Positions 17,859 to 26,792 of a stretch of DNA of 43,947 bases are shown piece after piece (within the stretch, counting starts at the first letter, position 1; every line of letters starts with the position of its first letter). The position numbers and the translations under genes were made by a program. This DNA comes from Alcaligenaceae bacterium (lineage in GTDB: Bacteria > Pseudomonadota > Gammaproteobacteria > Burkholderiales > Burkholderiaceae_B): positions 1-43,947 of the forward strand of contig JAAYGT010000175.1 of the NCBI GenBank assembly GCA_012727555.1, written 5' to 3'. The notes under the pieces were generated by a model. The model searched no databases. It was not told where the DNA came from and saw only the letters and a list, made by a program, of their open reading frames with translations.

Positions 17859-18398
17859 TCAGCGCGAACCCTTGTGAATCCAGGTTTCGAGCTGATGCGG
17901 ACGCAGGCTGTCGTAGTCTTCGAAAGGCTGGTGGATCCAGGGATTGGTTGGTAATTTCTCGGCGTAGTAATCAGGCATGGCCAGTGAGTGCCCTTTCCAC
18001 CAGAGGACTGCCGTACGCAATTCTGTGATGGCAGGAAACTGGTTGACCAGGTGATCGCGCACGCGATTAAAAGTATTTCCGGTGTCGACCATGTCGTCAA
18101 CCAGCAACACTTTACCATCAAGAGTGCCACGTGTAATGGTGATGAACTGGGCAATATCGAGCTGCCCCTGCTGTGTACCAGCCGCTTCGCGGTAGCTGCT
18201 GGTGGCCAGAATGCCCAGCGGAACGTCGTAAATACGCGACAGAACATCGCCAACACGAACACCCCCACGGGCAAGGCACAGTATCTTGTCGAATTTCCAG
18301 CCTGATTGGTGAACGATCAGTGCGAGGCGCTCGATCAGAGCATGGTATTGATCCCAACTGACCCACAGGTCGCGATCAGTGCTTGGTGGCGTGTTCAT
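17859..18398 (-). CDS. Gpt-like purine phosphoribosyltransferase
   Basis: A 179-aa type I phosphoribosyltransferase. The PRPP-binding motif VLLVDDMVDTGNTF is clear. The first loop CLARGGVRVGDVLSRI, the opening WVSWDQYHALI and the closing WIHQPFEDYD resemble E. coli Gpt (xanthine-guanine phosphoribosyltransferase), so purine base salvage is likely, but base preference cannot be read. The ATG at 18398 is chosen; an in-frame TTG at 18425 would add nine residues. No strong ribosome site is visible. It lies downstream of purA, separated by 0.8 kb of structured DNA, and has its own candidate promoter. Confidence 0.85.
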   Translation of the reverse strand: MNTPPSTDRDLWVSWDQYHALIERLALIVHQSGWKFDKILCLARGGVRVGDVLSRIYDVPLGILATSSYREAAGTQQGQLDIAQFITITRGTLDGKVLLVDDMVDTGNTFNRVRDHLVNQFPAITELRTAVLWWKGHSLAMPDYYAEKLPTNPWIHQPFEDYDSLRPHQLETWIHKGSR

Positions 18399-18438
18399 AG
18401 AATCGTTATCCGCAGGTTGTGGCAAAAAAAGGACGTTA

Positions 18439-18467
18439 ATGATAACCGCCGGACAGTGCTGCGTGAA
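18439..18467 (-). promoter_or_regulatory. Candidate promoter for the phosphoribosyltransferase gene
   Basis: Minus-strand TTCACG (18462-18467, 4/6) and TATCAT (18439-18444, 5/6) are 17 bases apart. The predicted transcript start would be near 18432, giving a leader of about 34 bases. This supports separate transcription from purA. Confidence 0.4.
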
Positions 18468-18587
18468 GCCTTTAAAGCATTTGGGGGTAAATCGGTTTGC
18501 AGAGCAGGAAGTTTTGTTGCGGAATGACTGCAGGTTTTAAATGAAGTGGGGCTTTTATTGGGAGGGTGGTTGGGTTCTTGATACGGC

Positions 18588-18789
18588 TCAGGCGTGTTGT
18601 GTCAGGGGTGGATGTGCATCGCACGGCCCTGACGGGCTTCCCGTTGATTGCCGTCAAAACGGGGCGGGCCCGGAACTCGCGCAGTCGCCCCTTCGGGGCG
18701 CGCACTCAAACAGCCGGGCCCTTGATCCCCGTTTTGACGGCAATCAACGGCGTACTCAAGCACACCCACCCCTGACACAACACGCCTGA
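18588..18789. repeat. Nested inverted-repeat element 1
   Basis: A 202-bp element of concentric inverted repeats. Outer arms: 18588-18617 with 18760-18789 (30 bp, one mismatch; the outermost 24 bp, TCAGGCGTG...GGGGTGG, are perfect). Middle arms: 18641-18664 with 18727-18750 (24 bp perfect, starting CCGTTGATTGCCGTC). Inner arms: GGGCCCGG 18666-18673 with CCGGGCCC 18714-18721. Apex: CGCCCC-TTC-GGGGCG at 18686-18700. The whole could form one long interrupted hairpin or cruciform. Short open frames inside it merely follow the repeats and are not believed to be genes. Confidence 0.85.
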
Positions 18790-18929
18790 ACCTGCAGAAG
18801 CGATGAATCCCGACATAAAAACCAGAATAGCAAACAATGCTTGATACAGCACATGGAGATTGGATTTTTAAGGACATCACACCTGAAAGCCGAAAAGAAC
18901 CATTTTTGTGTGAGACATACACACCGCGA

Positions 18930-19147
18930 GGTTTGCCGAACAAGGGCGGGCGCCGTGCGTGCTTGAGCGCGCCGCTGTTTCAGGCTGAAATGGAGATGAA
19001 GGGGCCAGCCTGTTTGAGCGCGGGGCAGCCAGCCGCAGGCTGGTTGAACCGGGCGAGTTCTGGCCCCGCTCCATTTCAGCCTGAAACAGCGGGAAGCCCG
19101 CAGGGCCGCGTGAGGCACGTACGGCACCCGCCCTTGTCCGGCAAACC
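18930..19147. repeat. Nested inverted-repeat element 2
   Basis: A 218-bp element with the same plan as element 1 but different stems. Outer arms: 18930-18962 with 19115-19147 (33 bp, three differences, starting GGTTTGCCG). Middle arms: 18972-18995 with 19069-19092 (24 bp perfect, starting CCGCTGTTTCAGG). Inner arms: GGGGCCAG 19001-19008 with CTGGCCCC 19060-19067. Apex: CCAGCC-GCA-GGCTGG at 19029-19043. The region around the apex shares CTGTTTGAG-GCG and GCGAGTTC-GG-CCCGC with the minus strand of element 1. It lies just downstream of purA, so it may also help end that transcript. Confidence 0.85.
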
Positions 19148-19205
19148 GTCTCAAGAAACCCGCACAGCCCGGGCAAACTATGGCACCCGGGTCAAACCCT
19201 GCAGC

Positions 19206-20513
<1,308 letters not shown>

Positions 20514-20589
20514 TTAAAAGTAGGCCCCTTCGCTGCCAAGGCCAAAAGAGATTCATACCATGCAATCAGGATTGCCATCAAGGTGGCGA

Positions 20590-21753
20590 TTACCAGATTG
20601 CCCTTACGTTCCAGGATCCGTTTTCCAGAACCAGTTCACGATCAACGTTGAATTCGTCGAGGTGAGGCGGCTGCCCGGGTAACAGTTGCACAACGATTTC
20701 ACCCGATTCGCGCAATGCAGCCAGCATGGCGACAAGACCGGGCTCGGTACCCCAGGGCGCCCTGATGGCACTGACAGGCTTGGCCGGAGGCAAACCCGAA
20801 CACAACTTGCGGAGATCGAGACTGAAGCCCGTGGCTGGACGGGCACGCCCGAACGCCTGACCGACTCCATCGTAGCGACCACCGCGCACCAGCGCATCGT
20901 GCCAACCTTGGGCATATACAGAAAAAACAACGGATGAATGATAGCCGTAACTACCGGCATCGGCCAGATCAATCGTGAAATGATGCCCGGGAAGCGCACT
21001 GATGAGGGTGTCGAGGTCGTTCAGTGCCTGATCGATACCAGGTAGTGCAGGCAGCACTTTACGGGCACGTGAAATGACGTCGGCCGGATCACCATACAGA
21101 CGGGTGAGTTCAAGCAGTGCATTCAGAGCCTGGGCGGGGATGGTTGAGTCGTGCTCAACCAGCGCCTTGAGACCAGGTGTGTCTTTTGCATTGAGCAGAT
21201 CAACCAGCACTTCTTCGTGAGGCTGCGTTGCAGGATAAGCCTGCAAAATGGCACGTAACACGCCTGGATGATTGAGATCGAGACGGGGGCTTTGCACACC
21301 CGCAAGACGGACGCTGTGAAGTGCGAGCTCGATGATCTGGATGTCGGCCTCGAAGCCGGCATGGCCAAAGATTTCTGCACCGATCTGGAGAAGCTCACGA
21401 CCGGACAAAAGACCTGCTGGACGCGCATGCAAGACGGTTCCGCAATAACAGAGGCGGGTAACCCCTTCGCGATTGAGCAAATGGGCATCGATGCGCGAGA
21501 CCTGGGGTGTGATGTCGGCGCGCACACCCAGAGTGCGCCCTGAAAGCTGATCGACCAGCTTGCAGGTACGAAGATTGAGATCCTGGCCGGTACCTGAAAG
21601 CAATGAATCAAGGTATTCAACCAGCGGGGGCGCTACCAGCTCGAACCCGTAAGACCGGTAAAGGTCAAGCAGGCGCCGGCGCAATTCTTCGATGCGCCGC
21701 GCTTCAGCGGGCAGGACATCGGCCAGACTTTCGGGCAAAAGCCACTTGGACAT
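20590..21753 (-). CDS. hisZ: ATP phosphoribosyltransferase regulatory subunit HisZ
   Basis: Paralogue of histidyl-tRNA synthetase that forms a complex with the short form of HisG and is needed for its activity and histidine feedback in the first step of histidine synthesis. It is 387 aa from the ATG at 21753 ([18 protein letters not shown]); the frame extends upstream to 21861 but through the terminator hairpin, so that start is rejected. The class II synthetase-like core is recognisable ([33 protein letters not shown]), but the glycine-rich histidine-activation motifs of true HisRS are weak. hisS itself is at 30114-31403. A strong terminator-like hairpin separates hisZ from hflC. Confidence 0.93.
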   Translation of the reverse strand: MSKWLLPESLADVLPAEARRIEELRRRLLDLYRSYGFELVAPPLVEYLDSLLSGTGQDLNLRTCKLVDQLSGRTLGVRADITPQVSRIDAHLLNREGVTRLCYCGTVLHARPAGLLSGRELLQIGAEIFGHAGFEADIQIIELALHSVRLAGVQSPRLDLNHPGVLRAILQAYPATQPHEEVLVDLLNAKDTPGLKALVEHDSTIPAQALNALLELTRLYGDPADVISRARKVLPALPGIDQALNDLDTLISALPGHHFTIDLADAGSYGYHSSVVFSVYAQGWHDALVRGGRYDGVGQAFGRARPATGFSLDLRKLCSGLPPAKPVSAIRAPWGTEPGLVAMLAALRESGEIVVQLLPGQPPHLDEFNVDRELVLENGSWNVRAIW

Positions 21754-21810
21754 GGATGCAGCCTTACACGTTAAACCAGTTCCACCGCCGCAAGACAGCC
21801 GTGGCACCAA

Positions 21811-21849
21811 ACAAAAAGCGACTTGGGGCGTAAGCCCGCCAAGTCGCTT
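21811..21849 (-). terminator. Terminator or attenuator between hflC and hisZ
   Basis: On the minus strand AAGCGACTTGG (left arm read from 21849) pairs with CCAAGTCGCTT over about 11 bp, with a small inner stem around TTAC. It is followed by TTTTTGTTT (21809-21817), a classical intrinsic terminator layout. It lies 88 bp after the hflC stop and only about 57 bp before the hisZ ATG. A TATACT upstream of it (minus, 21878-21883) could start a short leader RNA. Terminator shape is seen; attenuation is inference. Confidence 0.75.
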
Positions 21850-21936
21850 GCGGTATGACAATAAAAACTTACGCGTTAGTATAAACCATGCTCATCGAGA
21901 AAGGAAACACGAGCGCGCAAGCGGTGAAAGGTGCTG

Positions 21937-22827
21937 TCAGCGTGACGCCGGCGCATTGCCTTGCGCGGAACCCCAGAACCTGAAGAAGTCGGAATCGGGA
22001 CTGATCACGAGGGCATCGTTGGCCCCGGAAAACGCAGCACGATAACCTTCAAGGCTCTTGTAGAAACTGTAGAACTCGGGGTTCTTGCCATAAGCCTGTG
22101 CATAAATGGCAGCGGCTTCGGCATCACCACGCCCCATGATGGTTTGTGATTCAGCGTACGCGGTCGCCAGACGTTCCTGGCGTTCACGATCGGCCTGGGC
22201 ACGAATGCGTTCGCTGTCGGCACTACCGGAAGCGCGCAGGCGGTTCGCTTCCTGTTTACGTTCGGCCTCCATACGGCGATAAACCGACTCCGAGATTTCA
22301 GGCACAAAATCGATGCGTCGCAGACGGACATCGACCACCTGAACACCCAACGGTTTGGCACGGGCCGCAACATTATTGAGCACTTCACGCATGATGGTAT
22401 CGCGCTCGTCGGCGATGACTTCTTTCACCGTACGAATGTTCACGGCAGCGTTCAGTGCATCACGGATCTGGGCCTGCAGACGCTCGACGGCCGCACGACC
22501 ATTGGCGCCAAAGGTAACGTAAAAAAGACGGGGATCTTCAATGCGCCATTTCACGTAGGAATCGATGAGAAGGTTTTTCTTTTCGGCGGTCTGGATACGC
22601 TCGGGATCGTTTGATTCGATCGTTTGCAAACGTTTGTCGAGAAAAACCACGTTCTGGAATGGCGGCGGAAGCTTGAAGTTAAGACCAGGTTCTGTAATGG
22701 TTTCCCGGACTTCACCGAGGGCGAACAGCAGTGCGGCGTCGCGTTCACGCACAATGAAAACGCATGACGAAAGCACCGCCAAAACGATGACCAGGCCGAC
22801 AAGGACAGGAAATAAACGTTGCATCAT
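21937..22827 (-). CDS. hflC: HflC, SPFH-domain modulator of FtsH protease
   Basis: Inner-membrane protein of 296 aa that forms the HflKC cage around the FtsH protease. One N-terminal membrane anchor (about residues 6-25) precedes an SPFH/band 7 domain (ERDAALLFALGEV, LDKRLQTIES) and a long helical, Arg/Glu/Ala-rich segment (RMEAERKQEANRLRASG). The stretch GRGDAEAAAIYAQAYGKNPEFYSFYKSLEGY is standard for HflC. It begins 6 bp after hflK; Met1 or Met2 could be the start. A terminator-like hairpin follows. Confidence 0.95.
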   Translation of the reverse strand: MMQRLFPVLVGLVIVLAVLSSCVFIVRERDAALLFALGEVRETITEPGLNFKLPPPFQNVVFLDKRLQTIESNDPERIQTAEKKNLLIDSYVKWRIEDPRLFYVTFGANGRAAVERLQAQIRDALNAAVNIRTVKEVIADERDTIMREVLNNVAARAKPLGVQVVDVRLRRIDFVPEISESVYRRMEAERKQEANRLRASGSADSERIRAQADRERQERLATAYAESQTIMGRGDAEAAAIYAQAYGKNPEFYSFYKSLEGYRAAFSGANDALVISPDSDFFRFWGSAQGNAPASR

Positions 22828-22833
22828 GGCCTC

Positions 22834-24186
22834 TTAGCGGGAATACGGGGACACCAGGGACTGGGACGAGTACGGGGCCTCGGCGGCTCTGGCGGGTGTA
22901 CGCGAAGGCACAGCGGGCGAACCGCCTGACTGCGACATGACGCCTGAACCGGCAGCCGCACCGGCCGCAGCGCGGGTTTCAGCAGCGGCGCTGTAATTGA
23001 CAGCGCCGGAGCGATCGCCCGCCACCTGGCCCATGATGCGATCAAGCGGCAGGTAAAGCATGTTGCCGGATGATTGCGTATCGACCAGGACCTTGCTGGA
23101 ATTCTGGAGAATCTGCTGCATGGTGGAAAGGTAAAGACGCTCGCGGGTAACCTGGGGCGCCTTGGCGAATTCGGTTTCCACACTGGTGAAGCGCGCGGCA
23201 TCACCCTGGGCGTCGCCGATGACCTTGGCGCGGTAGCCTTCGGCGTTTTCCATCATGCGCGCGACCATACCCTCGGTTTCAGGGCGAATTTTGTTGGCGT
23301 AAGCGTTACCTTCGTTGATCTGGCGCTCGCGATCCTGACCAGCCTTGACGGCGTCGTCGAAGGCCGCCTGAACCTGCTCGGGCGGCTGAACGTTCTGGAT
23401 AGCCACGGTACTGACCTGAATACCGGTCTGGTAGCGGTCAAGGATTTCCTGGGTGAGCCGCTGAACATCAGTGGCCACTTCAGTACGACCCTCGTACAGC
23501 ACGAAATCCATGGACTTGCGCCCCACCACTTCACGCATGGCCGTTTCAGCGGCCAGACGAACGGATTCATCGGGATCCGTGTTCTTGAAGAGGTAATCGG
23601 GCGCACCGGTGGGCATCAGGCGATACTGCACCACGTACTGGATATCGATGATGTTTTCATCGGTGGTGAGCATGAGGGACTCAGGCAGCACCTTGTTGCG
23701 ACCCGTGCCTCGAAAGCCGACTTCGAAAGTACGCAACTGCGAAATGTTGACGATCTGGTGATCTTCGATGGGATAAGGCAGGTGCCACTGCAGGCCCGGA
23801 CTAAGTGTGCTGCTGTACTTGCCGAATTTGGTGACCACAGCCACCTGGCCTTCCTGCACGATGAGAAAACCGCTGGCCAGCCAAAGCCCCACCGCAGCCA
23901 CAGCCACGAAACCCACCATTTTGGGCGAACCTTTGGGCAACGAGGGGCCTGAACCCTGACCATTGCCAGGACCGCCACCGAATGGATTGTTGCCGCCACG
24001 ACGCGGCTTTCGGCCAAACATACCGCCCAGCTTGTTGTTGAAATCCCTCCAGACCTCGTCGAGGTCGGGAGGGCCGTCGCCACGGTTATCGGGACGGCGA
24101 GGCGGTTCGGAACCATTATTGTTGCCGTTGTTGCCTCGCCCCCAACCGGGATCATTCAGATTGAATATTTTCGATAGTGAACGCAT
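22834..24186 (-). CDS. hflK: HflK, SPFH-domain partner of HflC
   Basis: A 450-aa partner of HflC in the FtsH-associated membrane complex. Residues 1-85 are Gly/Asn/Pro/Arg-rich (GRGNNGNNNGSEPPRRPDN), a usual cytoplasmic HflK feature. One membrane segment lies at about 90-110, followed by the SPFH domain (QEGQVAVVTKFGKY) and a helical region. The C-terminal ~60 residues are Ala/Gly/Ser-rich. The ATG at 24186 (MRSLSKIFNLNDPGWG) is preceded by GGGAA at good spacing and is chosen over the 13-residue upstream extension. It overlaps the end of hflX by 35 bp. Confidence 0.95.
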   Translation of the reverse strand: MRSLSKIFNLNDPGWGRGNNGNNNGSEPPRRPDNRGDGPPDLDEVWRDFNNKLGGMFGRKPRRGGNNPFGGGPGNGQGSGPSLPKGSPKMVGFVAVAAVGLWLASGFLIVQEGQVAVVTKFGKYSSTLSPGLQWHLPYPIEDHQIVNISQLRTFEVGFRGTGRNKVLPESLMLTTDENIIDIQYVVQYRLMPTGAPDYLFKNTDPDESVRLAAETAMREVVGRKSMDFVLYEGRTEVATDVQRLTQEILDRYQTGIQVSTVAIQNVQPPEQVQAAFDDAVKAGQDRERQINEGNAYANKIRPETEGMVARMMENAEGYRAKVIGDAQGDAARFTSVETEFAKAPQVTRERLYLSTMQQILQNSSKVLVDTQSSGNMLYLPLDRIMGQVAGDRSGAVNYSAAAETRAAAGAAAGSGVMSQSGGSPAVPSRTPARAAEAPYSSQSLVSPYSR

Positions 24187-25258
24187 TGTTTCCCGCGATT
24201 TGACCTGATTCGACGATTGCCCCACGCAAACCGTCCAAACCCAAGCGCTCGATGGCGCTTACAAAAACTCGTGCAATCGTACCATGTTCGTCACGCTCCA
24301 CCCGCGGCGCATAGCCTGCCTGGTCGATTTTGTTGTAGACCAGAATACAGGGGATGTCGGATGCACCGATATCGTGCAACACCTGATTGACCTGCGCAAT
24401 CTGTTCATCACGCTGAGGACTGGACGCATCAACGACGTGCAAAAGCAGGTCAGCCTGAACCGTTTCTTCGAGAGTGGCCCGAAACGCGGCGATCAGTGTG
24501 GGCGGAAGATCGCGGATAAACCCGACGGTATCCGAAATGACGACCTGCCCTGCCCCTTCGATCCAGACTCGCCGCGTGGTGGTGTCAAGCGTTGCGAAAA
24601 GCTGGTCGGCCGCATAGGCACCTGCCCGGGTCAAGGCATTGAACAAAGTGGATTTTCCGGCATTGGTGTACCCGACCAATGACACGGACAGGGTGCTGCC
24701 CCTTGAACGCGAGCGCCGCTGCGTGGTGCGTTGACGCTGCACTTTTTCAAGGCGTTCGCGCAAGACACGAACTTTGGCTCCGATCATGCGGCGATCCATT
24801 TCGAGCTGGGACTCGCCTGGCCCGCGCATACCGATACCGCCTCGCTGCCGCTCAAGGTGTGTCCAGAGCCTGGTCAGGCGTGTGGCCAGATGCTGCAGCT
24901 GGGCAAGTTCGACCTGCAGCTTGCCCTCGTGACTTTTGGCACGCAAGGCAAAGATATCGAGAATAAGCGCCACGCGATCAACAACCCGCAGATTGATTTG
25001 CCGTTCAAGGTTGCGCTGCTGGGCAGGACTGAGGGGTTGATCGAAGAGAACGATGTCTGCCTGATGCTCGGCCGCCAGAAGAACGGCTTCATCGAGCTTG
25101 CCTGTGCCAATGAAATACGCTGCATCCGGGCGACTGCGCCGCACTTTCAGCGTGGCCACAATCACAGCCCCGGCGCCTCGGGCCAGCATGGCAAATTCGT
25201 CGGCATGTGCCTGGTAATCAGGGCTGCCGAGATCAACACTGATGATCAAGGCCTTCAT
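24152..25258 (-). CDS. hflX: Ribosome-associated GTPase HflX
   Basis: GTPase of 368 aa that binds the 50S subunit and can split stalled ribosomes. The N-terminal HflX domain shows GTGKLDEA and the glycine-rich GGIGMRGPGESQLEMDRR. The G domain has GYTNAGKSTLFN (G1), LFATLDTTTR (G2), DTVGFIRDLP (G3) and NKID (G4). The ATG at 25258 (MKALIISVDLG) is chosen; a longer frame to 25303 runs through a hairpin. It lies 78 bp after hfq in the hfq-hflX-hflK-hflC order widely conserved in proteobacteria. Confidence 0.96.
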   Translation of the reverse strand: MKALIISVDLGSPDYQAHADEFAMLARGAGAVIVATLKVRRSRPDAAYFIGTGKLDEAVLLAAEHQADIVLFDQPLSPAQQRNLERQINLRVVDRVALILDIFALRAKSHEGKLQVELAQLQHLATRLTRLWTHLERQRGGIGMRGPGESQLEMDRRMIGAKVRVLRERLEKVQRQRTTQRRSRSRGSTLSVSLVGYTNAGKSTLFNALTRAGAYAADQLFATLDTTTRRVWIEGAGQVVISDTVGFIRDLPPTLIAAFRATLEETVQADLLLHVVDASSPQRDEQIAQVNQVLHDIGASDIPCILVYNKIDQAGYAPRVERDEHGTIARVFVSAIERLGLDGLRGAIVESGQIAGNNAFTIENIQSE

Positions 25259-25282
25259 GCCTGCCCCGCAGAAACAAGACGA

Positions 25283-25308
25283 CCCGCAGGCACAATGTGC
25301 CATGCGGG
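25283..25308 (-). terminator. Strong hairpin between hfq and hflX
   Basis: CCCGCA + GGCAC pairs with GTGCC + TGCGGG (25283-25293 with 25297-25308) over 11 bp with one bulged base and a 3-base loop. On the minus strand it is followed by TCGTCTTGTTTC, a broken U-rich tail. It may partly end the hfq transcript so that hflX is made at a lower level. Confidence 0.5.
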
Positions 25309-25336
25309 CCCGGAAACGAGGGAGATGGATTGCGGA

Positions 25337-25573
25337 TTATTCAGCGGAGTCATCCGTCTGGAAATTGACTGGACGGGCCGGAACAACGGTTGAAATGGCA
25401 TGCTTGTAAACCATTTGAGTAACCGTGTTGCGCAGCAGTACGACGTACTGATCGAAGGATTCGACCTGACCTTGCAATTTGATGCCGTTGACCAGGTAAA
25501 TGGACACCGGCACGTGTTCCTTGCGAAGCGCGTTGAGGAATGGATCTTGTAGTATTTGCCCTTTGTTGCTCAT
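25337..25573 (-). CDS. hfq: RNA chaperone Hfq
   Basis: Hexameric Sm-like protein that pairs small RNAs with mRNAs. It is 78 aa. Distal and proximal RNA-binding residues are in place: the N-terminal [19 protein letters not shown], the Sm1 region [17 protein letters not shown], and the Sm2 motif [10 protein letters not shown]. The C-terminal tail is short (about 13 residues), typical of betaproteobacteria. GGAGG lies before the ATG. 25574-25703 upstream is a 130-bp gap with a small CAGGG-TTTT-CCCTG hairpin (25636-25649) and presumably the hfq promoter. Confidence 0.97.
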   Translation of the reverse strand: MSNKGQILQDPFLNALRKEHVPVSIYLVNGIKLQGQVESFDQYVVLLRNTVTQMVYKHAISTVVPARPVNFQTDDSAE

Positions 25574-25703
25574 TGACGAGCCTCCAGATTATGTTGTTAT
25601 GGCGTTAGGGTTATTGTGGCAGATTGGTAACTTTACAGGGTTTTCCCTGATTATGCACGGCACGGACGCGAGTAATCCGTTTCAAGCTGTAGCAAAACGC
25701 CCA

Positions 25704-26792
25704 TTATGCAGCAGCAGGCACAGTGTCGAGCGCATGCCTGATGGCCGCCACCAATCGGACACATTCTTCAGGGGTTCCGATGGAAATGCGCAAGTAGTTG
25801 GCGATACGTGGCTGGTTGAAGTGCCGCACAAGAACGCCCTGCTCTCGTAAGGCTGCCTGCAGATCAGGGGCCTTGTAGCGCGGATGGCTGGCAAACACAA
25901 AATTGGCCAGGCTGGGCAGCACATTGAAACCGAGTGCCGTCAGTTCTGACGTGAGTTTCTCACGTTCATCGATCACAGCCTGACATGTACGCTGGAAATA
26001 TTCGGTATCCTGCAGTGACGCGATGGCACCGGCCTGGGCCAGGGAATCAAGAGGATACGAATTGAAACTATCCTTGATGCGGTTCAGCCCTTCGATGATT
26101 TCCGGGGATGCCATGGCAAAACCCACACGCAAGCCCGCCAATGAACGCGATTTTGAGAGCGTATGCACAACCACAATATTTTCGTGTTCAGCCAGCAACT
26201 GAACGGCAGAATCAGCACCGAAATCAACATAGGCCTCATCAACCACAACCGGAAGCTCAGGGTGCGCCCGCGCAATGGCACGGATGGCCTCGAGACCAAG
26301 CGCACGACCGGTTGGCGCATTCGGATTGGCAAAAATGATGCCGGCGGGATCAACTGCAGGGTGGGTGTAATCGGTGACTCGAATGGTCAGTGCATCGTCC
26401 AGAGGCACAAGTTCGGCCGGCACCTCGAAGAGGCGGCAGTAGGTTCGATAGAAACTATAGGTGATATCGGGCAACAACAAGGGCTTGCCGGCACGGCGGA
26501 AAAGCCCATTGAAGATATGCGCCAGAATTTCGTCGGAACCATTGCCGACAAACACCTGTTCGGGTTTGATGCCATGCTGGGCAGCAATGGTCGATCGCAG
26601 TGCCGTGGCCTGAAGATCAGGGTATTTCTTCAGGGTGTCGTTCGCCGCATCGCGAATGGCCTGCAGGGCGCGTGGCGACGGGCCGTACGGATTTTCATTG
26701 GCATTGAGCTTGAGCAGGTTCGGCAACCTGGGCTGTTCACCGGCCACATAAGGCGCAAGATTTGCGACGTGGTCACTCCAGAAGCGACTCAT
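25704..26792 (-). CDS. hisC: Histidinol-phosphate aminotransferase
   Basis: PLP enzyme of histidine synthesis that transaminates imidazole acetol phosphate. It is 362 aa. The substrate-binding opening [15 protein letters not shown] and the PLP lysine motif [17 protein letters not shown] (Lys about 214) are clear. It overlaps the der stop as ATGA (26789-26792), so it is coupled to der rather than to a his operon. Some HisC-like enzymes also act on aromatic amino acids, so substrate range is not fixed. Confidence 0.93.
   Translation of the reverse strand: MSRFWSDHVANLAPYVAGEQPRLPNLLKLNANENPYGPSPRALQAIRDAANDTLKKYPDLQATALRSTIAAQHGIKPEQVFVGNGSDEILAHIFNGLFRRAGKPLLLPDITYSFYRTYCRLFEVPAELVPLDDALTIRVTDYTHPAVDPAGIIFANPNAPTGRALGLEAIRAIARAHPELPVVVDEAYVDFGADSAVQLLAEHENIVVVHTLSKSRSLAGLRVGFAMASPEIIEGLNRIKDSFNSYPLDSLAQAGAIASLQDTEYFQRTCQAVIDEREKLTSELTALGFNVLPSLANFVFASHPRYKAPDLQAALREQGVLVRHFNQPRIANYLRISIGTPEECVRLVAAIRHALDTVPAAA

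Larger units (their letters stand above)
18399..19205. other. Gene-free region between phosphoribosyltransferase and purA
   Basis: About 800 bp with no credible gene. Next to the phosphoribosyltransferase it holds that gene's candidate promoter (18439-18467). It then holds nested element 1 (18588-18789), a 140-bp AT-richer spacer (18790-18929) without recognised features, and nested element 2 (18930-19147). Beside the purA stop there are small hairpins: CCCGGG pairs around 19168-19192, and ACCCGT-TAA-ACGGGT, which contains the purA stop codon. Open frames on either strand follow the repeat arms and have no family resemblance. Confidence 0.8.

Noticed and set aside
17717..18274. 185-codon frame on the minus strand overlapping the phosphoribosyltransferase
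   Set aside because: Same strand, different frame; the phosphoribosyltransferase frame carries the PRPP motif and this one carries nothing recognisable.
18541..18943. Short open frames across nested element 1 on both strands
   Set aside because: Their codons follow the inverted-repeat arms, no ribosome sites are evident, and frames exist on both strands as expected from a palindrome-rich stretch.
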